Source of the DNA: Chitinophaga nivalis
Lineage (GTDB): Bacteria; Bacteroidota; Bacteroidia; Chitinophagales; Chitinophagaceae
Length of the DNA: 64,000 nucleotides
NCBI RefSeq assembly: GCF_025989125.1
Contig: NZ_JAPDNR010000001.1
Coordinates: 6,374,087-6,438,086, forward strand
Reading direction: 5' to 3'
Shown here: piece by piece, positions 36,301 to 43,459 of the stretch
How positions within the stretch are numbered: the first letter of the stretch is position 1
Layout of the letters: every line of letters begins with the position of its first letter
Made by a program: the position numbers and the translations under genes
Notes under the pieces: model-generated
What the model was told of the DNA's origin: nothing
Seen by the model: the letters and a program-made list of their open reading frames with translations, nothing else
Databases searched by the model: none

Positions 36301-39300
36301 TGCCACTAAAGAAGAAGAACAATTGGCGTGTACATATAAACTGGGCCCCTTCAGATTTAATTTAAAAGAAATCATCGTAGGGATCGTACCTCCCTGTGCC
36401 ATCATGAGCCCTACATATTCATCCGCATCTGCGATTACTTTAGTTCCTGTAGTTACCGTACCGGGTAACATCGCCTGATACATGTTATTGCTGGCAGTCA
36501 TGAAAACACCTGTATCCGTTACCTCGCCTGCGCGGTAACCGGCATCTTCTATAGCATGCCAGGCATGCATCAGCAGGTGACGGAGTTGTGGATCCATCAT
36601 CTCTGCATCTTTGGGCGAAATATTAAAAAACGCCGGATCAAAGCCAGACTTTTCTTCAATTGTTCCCTGCACGGCTACCAGATTTTCCTGCATAGCTGCT
36701 TGCTCCGTAAAACCACGTTGCTGCAATTCTTCCGGCGACAACCATTTCAATCCTTCTTTGCCGGACACCAGATTTTCCCAGAAAATCTCTTTGTGCGTAG
36801 CGCCCGGAAAACGGCAGGAAATACCTACTATGGCAATGCTATCATCCGGATAGGTTATATCCGGGGCAGGCTTATTGACAGGCGCTGTTGGCTGCACGGT
36901 GTGCGACTCCTGCGCGGATGTTTGTATCACTTTTTCCGGTGCGGATTTTAACACGTACCTGCTGATTTCCTGTATATTACTGAACCGGAAAAGATGCGTA
37001 ACCGGAAAGGCACAGTCAAACTCCTTACTGATCTTTTCTGCCAGCAACACGGCGGTAATGGAATTACCACCTGCCGTAAAAAACCCTTCCTGGATATTAT
37101 CTGCCGTTGTTTGCAATACATTGTTCCAGATAGCAGCTACTTTTACTTCCGTTGCAGACATAGATAATCCGCTGGCAGGTGCCTTCGGAGATGTCAATGG
37201 TTTTTCCGCCAGTAATTTCCGGTCGATTTTTCCGCTGTTGGTCAGTGGCATCCGGTCCAGCAAGGTGAATATAAACGGTACCATATATTCCGGCAGCAGC
37301 GACAGCAAATGATGACGCAACAGACTTGTTGCATCTGCTGTATGTTGCCAGTCACCCGTCACGGTATAATAAGCAATCAGCTGTTGCTGTGCTCCATACA
37401 CCACTACGGCACAGTTTTCAATTCCCTTAAAGGTGCTTACACAATTTTCAATTTCTTCCAGCTCAATCCGATGTCCTCTTATTTTCACCTGTGTGTCTAT
37501 CCTTCCTAAAAAGGTGATATTTCCATTGGGCAACAGGCATACCAGGTCACCCGTTTTATATACACGCTCCTGCACACCAGCGGTTGTCAGGAGTGATATA
37601 AATTTACTTTCATTTAATTCCGGCCGGTTCAGATATTCTATCGCCAATCCATGCCCTGCAATATGCAGTTCACCGGGTACTCCTATGGGTACCTGTTGCA
37701 GGTGCTCATCCAGTATAAAGCAGCGGGTGTTAAATATAGCCCGGCCGATATCAGCTTTCTGATCACTTTCCAACGGCGCCGATACGGTAGCACAAACGGT
37801 ATACTCCGTAGGCCCGTAAGCGTTAAAGAATTTTCTGCCGGTTCCCCATTCCCTGACGATTTTATCCGGACAGGCTTCGCCTGCTACAATAATGGTATGC
37901 AAGGCAGGCAACGCCCTTAGCGGTAACGCGGCCAATACACTGGGCGGTAAGGTAACATGTGTCACCTGATATTGCGACAGCAGGTTGAATAAGGTTTCTC
38001 CCGGCAGCAGCTGTTGTTTATCTGCCACCAGTAAAGTAGATCCCGTACCCAGCCCCATACAGACTTCCCACACGGAAGCATCAAAACAACAGGAAGCAAA
38101 CTGCAATACAGTACTGTCATGTCCAACAGCGAACAGGTGGTCCTGCGAACGGATCAGGTTAGGTATCCCTTTATGTGCTACCACCACTCCTTTGGGCTTG
38201 CCGGTAGAACCGGATGTATAGATCACATACGCCCTGTCTGTGAGTGTATGTAACAATCCCGGAGTCGTATCCGGCATACGGCTGATCGCTGTTGCCATCA
38301 CATCTGTCAGCAACAATGCGGCGCCTGTATCCGGCAGTCGTTTCGCCAGTGCCTCCGTTGTGATCACCATCCCCACTGCTGCATCCTGCATCATATATTC
38401 CAGCCGGTCCTGCGGATAGGCAGGATCAAGTGGTACATATACTGCACCTGCTTTCATAATCGCCAGCATACTGATAATAGCTGCCGGTGACCGGTCCAGG
38501 AAAACGCCCGCAAATTGTTGCGGCTGCAGGCCATTTTCCCGCAGATAATGGGTAAGTTGATTAACAGCAGTATTCAACGCCGCATAGGAGTATTCCTGTT
38601 GTCCGTATTTTATAGCAATGGATAAAGGTCTTGTGGCTGCAAAATCTTCTATCAGTGCCGGTAAACTTTTACCATGTACCGCTTCCCTCACAGGAGAAGC
38701 CAGCATATCTTCCAGCTGTTGTTTTTCCGCTCCGGATAAAACAGGGTAAGCCGATAATGGTAAAACAGGATCTGCTGTAACCGCCTCCAGCAGCTGCTTG
38801 TAGTGCTGCATGAATTGCGTCACAAAAAACGAGGTATAACGATCTGCCTGATATTTACATTTCAGCTCAAAATATTCCGGGAATACCATTACCTCCAGTC
38901 CCAGTTCATATTCCCCGGACTGATACAATCGGTCTATCCATTTCGCAGGGAGCTGCTGCTCATATTGCTGCAATACCTTTGTTACCTCAGACATAAAATC
39001 CTGGTAGGCATAGGCCACCTGAAATACGGGCGCCTGTGTACCATCTGCAGGTATCGCCAGTTTTTTCACCAACAGCGAAAAAGGATAAGCAGCATTATCC
39101 AGTCCGTCGGCTATCGCCGACATGATATGCTGTACCAGTTCCCGGAAGGTAATACTTCCAAGACCACTGCTTCTGACAGGGATCATATTCACAAACAAAC
39201 CTACCTGGTCATCAAATGCTTCCGATGGTTTTATGGTAGCCGGCATCCCTACAATGATATCTTCTTCTTTGGTATACCGGTACAACAACAGCTTGAAAAC

Positions 39301-40131
39301 ACCCAGCAATATCGCCGCCACACTCAACTGCTGTTCCCGGGCGACTTTTTTTATTTGCTGAGAGAGAGGTGCCTCCAGCGAGAGATGGATTATATCAGCT
39401 GTATCCGGCGCCTCATATATATTGTGATGATTGGTGGAGAAGGGCAACACCGGCAATGGTCCCTGCAATTGTTGCTGCCAATAAGCCAGTGGCGCTGCTG
39501 CATCCCGGAGAAAATCCTGTTCAGCCTTTACGTAATTGTCATACAAACAATTAACCGGGGATGCAGCATCATTGCGGTAGCCCTGGCAAGCCTGTAAAAA
39601 AGCATCCAGTAAGGGAGCAATAGAATTACCATCAAAAATAATATGGTGTATCACAAACAGTACATAATGATCTGTAGCACTACGCGACACCACTACCATA
39701 CGCACCAATGTATCGTGTTCCAGCTGAAAAGGTTTTCTCACCTGCTTTTCAAGCCATGTCATCACGGCATCATCGGACCATCCGGCGGCAGCTTCTACCT
39801 GTACACCCGTCGTTGCTACCGGTGTTTCAAAACGACAGATTGCATCGCCTGTATTTTTGAAACGGCTCCTCAGTACCGGAAAGCGCTGCAACACCTGTTT
39901 ATAGGCCGCGGTAAAGCGGGTGGCATCCATATCTGCCGTTATATGTATACATACCGGAATATTATAGGCAAAGGATAAAGGATTCATTTGCTGAAACGCC
40001 CACATCCCTTTTTGATTTTCGGAAAGCTGCATTTGCACCGCCGGTTGTTTTTCCTGCAGCAACCGTATGATCGTTTCTTCTTTTGATAACTTTCCTGACT
40101 TATAAGCAATAAGAATTTCCTCCTTATTCAT
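30337..40131 (-). CDS. Hybrid NRPS / trans-AT polyketide synthase, protein D (C-A-PCP-KS-[ACP-like]-KR-ACP-KS-DH*)
   Basis: 3264 residues. It adds one amino acid and then two ketide units. Domains: short N-terminal helical segment (1-28), condensation domain (His162-His163 of HHIIFDG), adenylation domain (about 485-965; YTSGSTGKPKG, NAYGPTE, YKTGD, NSGKIDRK), PCP (Ser1024 in GGNSI), KS1 (Cys1271 in HANCSSS; HGTGT), an ACP-like insertion in the post-KS linker with Ala1612 at the Ser position, KR (TGGFGGLG near 2018; CDYAAANRF), ACP (Ser2317), KS2 (Cys2559, TACSSGL; HGTGT), linker, and a C-terminal DH fold whose catalytic His is Lys3025 and motif Pro is Arg3034. The pocket code DAWTIAAVCK predicts phenylalanine. 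The condensation domain should receive the acyl chain from the last ACP of protein E, 10 bases upstream; the inactive DH is followed in trans by the KR-ACP at the start of protein C. Start ATG at 40131 is the only sensible one. Confidence 0.96.
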   Translation of the reverse strand: MNKEEILIAYKSGKLSKEETIIRLLQEKQPAVQMQLSENQKGMWAFQQMNPLSFAYNIPVCIHITADMDATRFTAAYKQVLQRFPVLRSRFKNTGDAICRFETPVATTGVQVEAAAGWSDDAVMTWLEKQVRKPFQLEHDTLVRMVVVSRSATDHYVLFVIHHIIFDGNSIAPLLDAFLQACQGYRNDAASPVNCLYDNYVKAEQDFLRDAAAPLAYWQQQLQGPLPVLPFSTNHHNIYEAPDTADIIHLSLEAPLSQQIKKVAREQQLSVAAILLGVFKLLLYRYTKEEDIIVGMPATIKPSEAFDDQVGLFVNMIPVRSSGLGSITFRELVQHIMSAIADGLDNAAYPFSLLVKKLAIPADGTQAPVFQVAYAYQDFMSEVTKVLQQYEQQLPAKWIDRLYQSGEYELGLEVMVFPEYFELKCKYQADRYTSFFVTQFMQHYKQLLEAVTADPVLPLSAYPVLSGAEKQQLEDMLASPVREAVHGKSLPALIEDFAATRPLSIAIKYGQQEYSYAALNTAVNQLTHYLRENGLQPQQFAGVFLDRSPAAIISMLAIMKAGAVYVPLDPAYPQDRLEYMMQDAAVGMVITTEALAKRLPDTGAALLLTDVMATAISRMPDTTPGLLHTLTDRAYVIYTSGSTGKPKGVVVAHKGIPNLIRSQDHLFAVGHDSTVLQFASCCFDASVWEVCMGLGTGSTLLVADKQQLLPGETLFNLLSQYQVTHVTLPPSVLAALPLRALPALHTIIVAGEACPDKIVREWGTGRKFFNAYGPTEYTVCATVSAPLESDQKADIGRAIFNTRCFILDEHLQQVPIGVPGELHIAGHGLAIEYLNRPELNESKFISLLTTAGVQERVYKTGDLVCLLPNGNITFLGRIDTQVKIRGHRIELEEIENCVSTFKGIENCAVVVYGAQQQLIAYYTVTGDWQHTADATSLLRHHLLSLLPEYMVPFIFTLLDRMPLTNSGKIDRKLLAEKPLTSPKAPASGLSMSATEVKVAAIWNNVLQTTADNIQEGFFTAGGNSITAVLLAEKISKEFDCAFPVTHLFRFSNIQEISRYVLKSAPEKVIQTSAQESHTVQPTAPVNKPAPDITYPDDSIAIVGISCRFPGATHKEIFWENLVSGKEGLKWLSPEELQQRGFTEQAAMQENLVAVQGTIEEKSGFDPAFFNISPKDAEMMDPQLRHLLMHAWHAIEDAGYRAGEVTDTGVFMTASNNMYQAMLPGTVTTGTKVIADADEYVGLMMAQGGTIPTMISFKLNLKGPSLYVHANCSSSLVALHLACQSLKNGETRQALVGGATLFAADMAGYVYQPGLNFSSDGHCKTFDAAADGMVPAEGVGVMFLKRMKDAVNDGDHVYAVIRGIAVNNDGGDKTGFYAPGINGQAAVIQAVHTATGINPDNISYVEAHGTGTRLGDPIELAALSEIYERYTDRKQYCGIGAVKTNLGHLDTAAGIAGSIKLALGLSHGFIPPSINFKKANPAIDFAASPFYVADRIIPLPRRDTPYHMSLSAFGLGGTNAHAIFESYHPVITEDTIHPAAAGTFIVPLSAKNKERLHSYAARLQAFLLKDAAAAGLTATQLTQDIRAIIADLTGIAIAQINTDQSLSELNLDAFQTSSLLHRLAGKYGCTFEQHYHPATVEELVSGILQRLKVSGDSHPALQLTDIAYTMQVGRETMHARVAFVVKDILELQTQLEDYLAGKEQTTIFTGEGKPARQAQFFVEDEAELESMIEKWLAAGKAGKVAALWAAGFSVNWTLLYPHSRPRRVSLPGYPFAMDHYWLPEKAVERIPKEKVVAATNTIAPPTSPELLLFREVWTPAPASPVAHKAVRLLCFMEDAAIQKDFSLALSAAAAGSEVIFVSTGTAYRQVSPHQYVIRRQHKADYRQLMGDIAVTGSPDGIVYNWKDGADYTALVYLIQVLDDLSASSRLLLIADPADVYQAAWTGFERSLGQVAAAIQLTVLYETSGIPDAGHVLAGLSATKGVRYIAGTRHVQQMQPVERSAGTAFKTGGTYLITGGFGGLGKMLAHYLVSRYQAKLILLGRTPANDGQTDFMATLEALGGQVHYLAADVTDREVMTDRLATARTLLGALNGVLHVAGAAGNGSILETTIDAFHDTVAAKVQGTVILDELLAGEALDFVCYYSSAAAILGDFGSCDYAAANRFQMAYAEYRNQLVTAGLRYGKTMAINWPAWREGGMGAGATERAEMYLRSSGQAFLEKAEGMALLEQLLTGTHAHVLVMKGYRERIYQFLHCSSAAEASQPVIPEVSSTAHRVAAGSSVRMQLEKELRELAAGVLKQSPDKLDPAENLVDMGYDSVSLTGLAAAYRAHFDINVTPALFFDYTNLHKLTAYFLQEHEEKITAFYRQEQPVVTPVAVAAPRIQEQPAMPVLSAANITGDEAIAIIGMSGRFPQARNVQEMWQILADNRNVVEAIPADRFNWSGIGAAEKDKERWCGCVPGVKEFDPLFFEISPREAEIMDPRQRLLLQESWKALEDAGYGPVQLNAATVGVFVGVEQGDYQDLVKDSPFITANHDGILAARLSYFLDLKGPVLAINTACSSGLVALHQACQSLRSKECDTAIAAGVNLILTPMSHVGMGQAGMLSGDGKCAVFDKSADGIVPGEAVVAVVLKRLAHAVRDGDPIHGVIRGSGTNYDGKTNGITAPGGLAQAGLLRGIYDRFAINPADITYVVTHGTGTRLGDPIEVNALNTVFKKYTDQLSYCALTSAKTNFGHTLAASGLLNVVNVIQAMKHQLIPASLHFREPNEFITWENSPFYVNDRNRSWQPAAGKPLTGAVSAFGMSGTNAHAVLESYTAASPQDTIPHPYYLLPLSAKSSAALQERMRDMIVFLEQTTTCTLAALSYTLQQGRHHFNHRVVILVADKAAAIQAWKDILAGREVKDTFQGVTNWDTLPDGQPVTDLLSEAGQVVQQPAHYREVLAKLAACYCEGHVLDWAALYGEVKPARIHLPTYPFTRNTYWLPETAAPAAPLPVAQPLNTLLPHRTAANSFHLELAADNDTGLYEKTANGKQYVRGLVYLEIVRQAAIQLPSAAAGILRITDVRWSQPLTLQAVALRLHITFFTAKERWAFEVKEDTTQSVLCQGYLQPIAPPATAGVPVSAIKAHWPLHPPVTGSVITGPVYIQGQEYLIGLPATGKDWSRLASGLADTDLSSYLLQTVAVLLQEHLSGPMVIPPVTLSSLEIYQPAGIPAFALIKYDGSGSVLRLNIKICNEAGTVLLQWKDFAVKVPVAGKTVLKPLLSNTN
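30360..31194 (-). other. Degenerate dehydratase domain (DH*) ending protein D
   Basis: Hot-dog DH fold by position (after the YPFTRNTYWLP linker end) and by the VYLEIVRQA segment following the motif. The HxxxGxxxxP motif reads KTANGKQYVR: the catalytic His is Lys3025 and the Pro is Arg3034. The HPGLLDGALQ-type second motif reads ASGLADTDLS, without His and Gln. It should not dehydrate, so the hydroxyl made by the KR at the start of protein C is expected to persist. Confidence 0.8.
35180..35400 (-). other. ACP-like insertion within the post-KS linker of protein D
   Basis: About 75 residues with a carrier-protein helix pattern (LSELNLDAFQTSSLL) interrupt the linker between IVPLSAKNKERLHSYA and IAYTMQVGRETMHAR, which are contiguous in the other KS linkers here. 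The Ser that would carry phosphopantetheine is Ala1612. It is therefore not a working carrier and may have a structural or docking role. Confidence 0.7.
37190..38690 (-). other. Adenylation domain of protein D, predicted to activate phenylalanine
   Basis: Aligned by eye to the gramicidin synthetase PheA reference, the pocket positions read Asp684-Ala-Trp (FDASVWE), Thr (HVTLPP), Ile and Ala (TIIVAG), Ala-Val-Cys (NAYGPTEYTVCA) and the invariant Lys (NSGKIDRK): DAWTIAAVCK. This is a known Phe signature of the GrsA/TycA type. All core motifs are present, so the domain should be active. Alternative aromatic or bulky hydrophobic residues cannot be excluded. Confidence 0.8.
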
Positions 40132-40141
40132 AAACTAACCT

Positions 40142-43100
40142 TTAAATGATGAATGCCTTTACCTCTTCCATACTTAATGTACCTTCCCGGTATAACTCCA
40201 GTGCAGCAGACAATTCCGTTTCAATACTCCTTGTTGCAGGCGTCGGATCTGTTACCGGCACATTTGTTTTACTACGTTCTACCTGCGCCGCCAATGCGGC
40301 TATCGTGCTATATATCAGCAGTTCCCGCCGGGAAATCTTCACGCCTGTCTGCCGGTCTATCGCGCGTAAAAGTTTGGTTGCCAGTAAAGAGGTCACACCA
40401 TAAGCCGTCATATCTTCTTCCAGGGGGAGCTGAGCAGGCAAACACCCTAATGCCGTTGCAATAAATTCCTGTATAAATTGTTGGGTAGCCGGTGCTGAAA
40501 CAACAGCCGGTATCGCAACCGGTAAGGGAGTTACATCGGCTGTAGGCAGCCAATAGCTATTGCGTTCAAACGGATAGGCCGGTAAGGTGATGGGCGTTCT
40601 TTTATGACTGGTATTAACTGCGGCCAGGCTCACCTTTCCGCCCCGTACCCAATGCTGCGCCAGCTGGTGCAGATCTTTTCCCTGTATATCAGCGGGGAGC
40701 TCTCCTTCCTCTACAACACCGGTATACACCTGTCCATTATTCGGTTGCGGCGCTCCCGACAGATAGGCTGCCAGGGCCGTCAACAATGCCGTGCGGTTAT
40801 CCGCGAGGATCGCTAACCGGTGAGAAAGGGCCACCTTGGTTTGTTGCAGGGCATAGGCAATGTCCGGCAAAGCATGATTGGTTTGCTGTTGCAGAAAATC
40901 CTTCATCTGCCTCACCACTACGTTTAGTCTTTCTGCTGTTTTAGCAGAGAAAACAAATAACTGTGTCTGCTGATCATCAGCTGACAAAGCCACTGCAGGC
41001 GCTACCGGCGTAATATATTCTTCCAGTATCAGGTGTGCATTGGCACCACCAGCCGCATAGGAGCTGATTGTAGCACGCCGGGGCAAAACCACGGTTGCTC
41101 CGGCTACAACAGCTTTCTTTTCTTCCCAAGGGGTAAGTGATCTCTGTAAGTAAAAATATCCGTTGGTTAAATCTATATCCGGATTCATGGTACCCCGTAA
41201 TAAAGAAGGGACCAGTTGCCGGTGATACAATTGTAATATTACTTTTGTCAGTTGCGCCATACCCGAAGCGGCTTCCGCATGTCCCATGTTCGATTTCACC
41301 GCCCCTATCGGACAGCGGAAATGCGCGTCTGCATGCGATTTATAGAACCGGTTCAATGCGGTCAACTCAATGGCATCGCCCAGCGGCGCGCCATTTGCGG
41401 ATGCTTCCACATATCCGATTGTATCCGGCCGCACCCCGCTCGCCGCAAAGTTTTCTTCCATAAGTTTTATCTGTGCATGCATACCCGGCGACAGGAAAGC
41501 GCCGGCTTTTCCGCTATGGTTAAGCGAACAGCCGCGAATTACCGCCAGAATATGATCCCCGTCTGCACGGGCCTTATCCAGCCGTTTTAATAAAACGGCG
41601 CCCACGCCTTCCGCCGGAATATAGCCGTCGCCGTTACCAAAGCTTCTGCTATCGGCACTACTGGCTGCCAGTTCCTGCTGAGTAAGCCCCAGGTATTTGC
41701 CCGGATGTATGGAAAGGTTTACCCCTCCTGCTACCGCCATCGCTATGGTATTGTTGCGGAGGGCTTCACAAGCAGCATGTATGGCCGACAAACTGGAAGA
41801 ACACATACTATCGATCGCCATACTGGGACCTTGTAAGTCGAAAAAGTGCGACACCCGGTTAGCAATGGCACTAAAAGTATATAAAGAGGCTTCCGCCGCC
41901 TTGCTGACATCCGCATTAAAATAAGGGTACTGCTGATACATGGCACCTACGTATACGCCTACACGTGATGCATACCTATCGCGTATATCCGCCGGCGTAT
42001 ATCCCGACCCTTCAAACAGCTGCCACACCGATTCCAGAAACAACCGCTGCATAGGATCCATGATGGTAGCTTCCCGTGGAGCAATATTGAAAAATGCAGG
42101 ATCAAATTTATCTACATCATCTATAAAACCACCCCAGTAACAATAGTCCTTGTTAAAATTACCGGACACCTGTTCATACCAGCTATCATCCCATCGCGCT
42201 GCCGGAACAGGCGTCACACAGTCTTTACCCGCTTTCAGGTTTTCCCAGAACGCGGCGATATCCATCGCTCCCGGGTAACGTCCTGCCACGGCAATGATGG
42301 CAATATCTGCTGTGCCGGTTGCAGCCACCGGCGACGGCTGTACGGAATCAGCAGCAGGCGGGGCAACAGGAACCGGGGTATCTTTATCACCCGGCACCTT
42401 ATCATAAGACGTCTGTAAAAAATCTGCCAGCGTTGATATATTGGTATATTCAAATAATAAAGTAGGGGAAAGCGTATGATCCAACTGCTTTCCGATCTCC
42501 CGGATTACTTCCAGCATCTGTGGTGAATCCAGACCCAGTTCATAGAAATCTTGCTTTACGGCAATATTTGCTACTGGTTTTCCCAACCTGGCCGCAATAG
42601 TTGTTTTCAAAAAAGACTGCCAGGAAATGTCTGGCTGCAGCACCTGCGGTACCGGTGCCAGGATACCCGCCCGTACCTGTTTACAAACAAATCCTTTTAA
42701 TACGCCTGTTTTTTCGCCCTGACCGTTAAAAAACTCCAGCGTCATATTTATCAGCTCCGGCTTACGTATGCCAGCTTCGTAGTGACATCGCACCCAACAC
42801 TCCTCTTGCAGGCTGGCGGAGATATAAAACTCCTCGAAAGACAACGGCAGAAACAAGGCAGCGGACTCCTGCTGCTGATGTAATAAGCCCAGCACCGCCA
42901 TCCCGCTGCCATCTATCAGTATAGGATTACAGATAAATGCAGCATTCAGTTCCTTCATAGCAGCCGCCGTTTTTATATGCATCCAGGCAGTACCTGTTTG
43001 ATCATATACCATGCCTTCCGCTCTCATATAGCTGCTATGTACCAGCCCACGCATACTAAAGTAATCATAGGTGGCCGACAGATCACGGGCATGATACTGC

Positions 43101-43459
43101 GATATGGCTGCGATATCAATTTTCTCCTGATAAATGACTGTCTGAATATGCATCTCTGCTGTCAGGTATAACAAAGGCGCCTCTTCCGGCTGCCCGTTAC
43201 CGGTTATCTGAATATCCCACCGCCCCGGTTTTTCCTCCCGGCAGCTGATATGCAGTTGTACGGCTTTTTCAGCTGTCACCATCAAAGGCCGGTAAACAGA
43301 CAAATGACGGATGCCATATTGCGTATAGTCATAACCGTTTTCCCGGAACAACTGATAGATTATATCGATATAAGCCAGCCCCGGCAATATATACTGACCC
43401 TGTACGCAATGATGCTGTACAAAAGGATTATCAATGCTTATCAGTAAAAAATCTTCCAT
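40142..43459 (-). CDS. Trans-AT polyketide synthase, protein E (DH-ACP-KS0-ACP)
   Basis: 1105 residues, a small non-elongating relay protein between F and the NRPS protein D. Domains: N-terminal DH-like (His17 of HCVQGQYILP; LIDGS without the Gln/His partner), ACP (Ser312, LGLDSPQM), KS (about 383-815; Cys553 in DSMCSSS, NMGHAEA present, but the HGTGT segment reads SANGA with Ser687 in the His position), post-KS linker ending YPFERNSYWLP, ACP (Ser1024 in YGVTSLL, Asp replaced by Thr), and a C-terminal helix (ELYREGTLSMEEVKAF) that resembles the first residues of protein D (AYKSGKLSKEETIIRLL). The DH should dehydrate the hydroxyacyl chain made by F; the KS0 then only passes the chain to the final ACP, which donates it to the condensation domain of D. 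Its ATG shares the A of the TGA of protein F (TGATG), indicating translational coupling. Confidence 0.95.
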   Translation of the reverse strand: MEDFLLISIDNPFVQHHCVQGQYILPGLAYIDIIYQLFRENGYDYTQYGIRHLSVYRPLMVTAEKAVQLHISCREEKPGRWDIQITGNGQPEEAPLLYLTAEMHIQTVIYQEKIDIAAISQYHARDLSATYDYFSMRGLVHSSYMRAEGMVYDQTGTAWMHIKTAAAMKELNAAFICNPILIDGSGMAVLGLLHQQQESAALFLPLSFEEFYISASLQEECWVRCHYEAGIRKPELINMTLEFFNGQGEKTGVLKGFVCKQVRAGILAPVPQVLQPDISWQSFLKTTIAARLGKPVANIAVKQDFYELGLDSPQMLEVIREIGKQLDHTLSPTLLFEYTNISTLADFLQTSYDKVPGDKDTPVPVAPPAADSVQPSPVAATGTADIAIIAVAGRYPGAMDIAAFWENLKAGKDCVTPVPAARWDDSWYEQVSGNFNKDYCYWGGFIDDVDKFDPAFFNIAPREATIMDPMQRLFLESVWQLFEGSGYTPADIRDRYASRVGVYVGAMYQQYPYFNADVSKAAEASLYTFSAIANRVSHFFDLQGPSMAIDSMCSSSLSAIHAACEALRNNTIAMAVAGGVNLSIHPGKYLGLTQQELAASSADSRSFGNGDGYIPAEGVGAVLLKRLDKARADGDHILAVIRGCSLNHSGKAGAFLSPGMHAQIKLMEENFAASGVRPDTIGYVEASANGAPLGDAIELTALNRFYKSHADAHFRCPIGAVKSNMGHAEAASGMAQLTKVILQLYHRQLVPSLLRGTMNPDIDLTNGYFYLQRSLTPWEEKKAVVAGATVVLPRRATISSYAAGGANAHLILEEYITPVAPAVALSADDQQTQLFVFSAKTAERLNVVVRQMKDFLQQQTNHALPDIAYALQQTKVALSHRLAILADNRTALLTALAAYLSGAPQPNNGQVYTGVVEEGELPADIQGKDLHQLAQHWVRGGKVSLAAVNTSHKRTPITLPAYPFERNSYWLPTADVTPLPVAIPAVVSAPATQQFIQEFIATALGCLPAQLPLEEDMTAYGVTSLLATKLLRAIDRQTGVKISRRELLIYSTIAALAAQVERSKTNVPVTDPTPATRSIETELSAALELYREGTLSMEEVKAFII
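41015..42312 (-). other. Non-elongating ketosynthase (KS0) inside protein E
   Basis: A KS of normal length with Cys553 and NMGHAEA, but the HGTGT motif is replaced by SANGA (Ser687 at the His position). It differs from the Asn-type KS0s of B, C and F and so lost the residue independently. Followed by a linker and an ACP, it forms a pass-through module before the NRPS condensation domain. Confidence 0.88.

Noticed and set aside
38803..39597. 264-codon plus-strand frame inside the condensation domain of protein D
   Set aside because: Antisense to a clear NRPS domain; the translation is rich in His, Arg, Tyr and Cys without motifs, as expected of a shadow frame.
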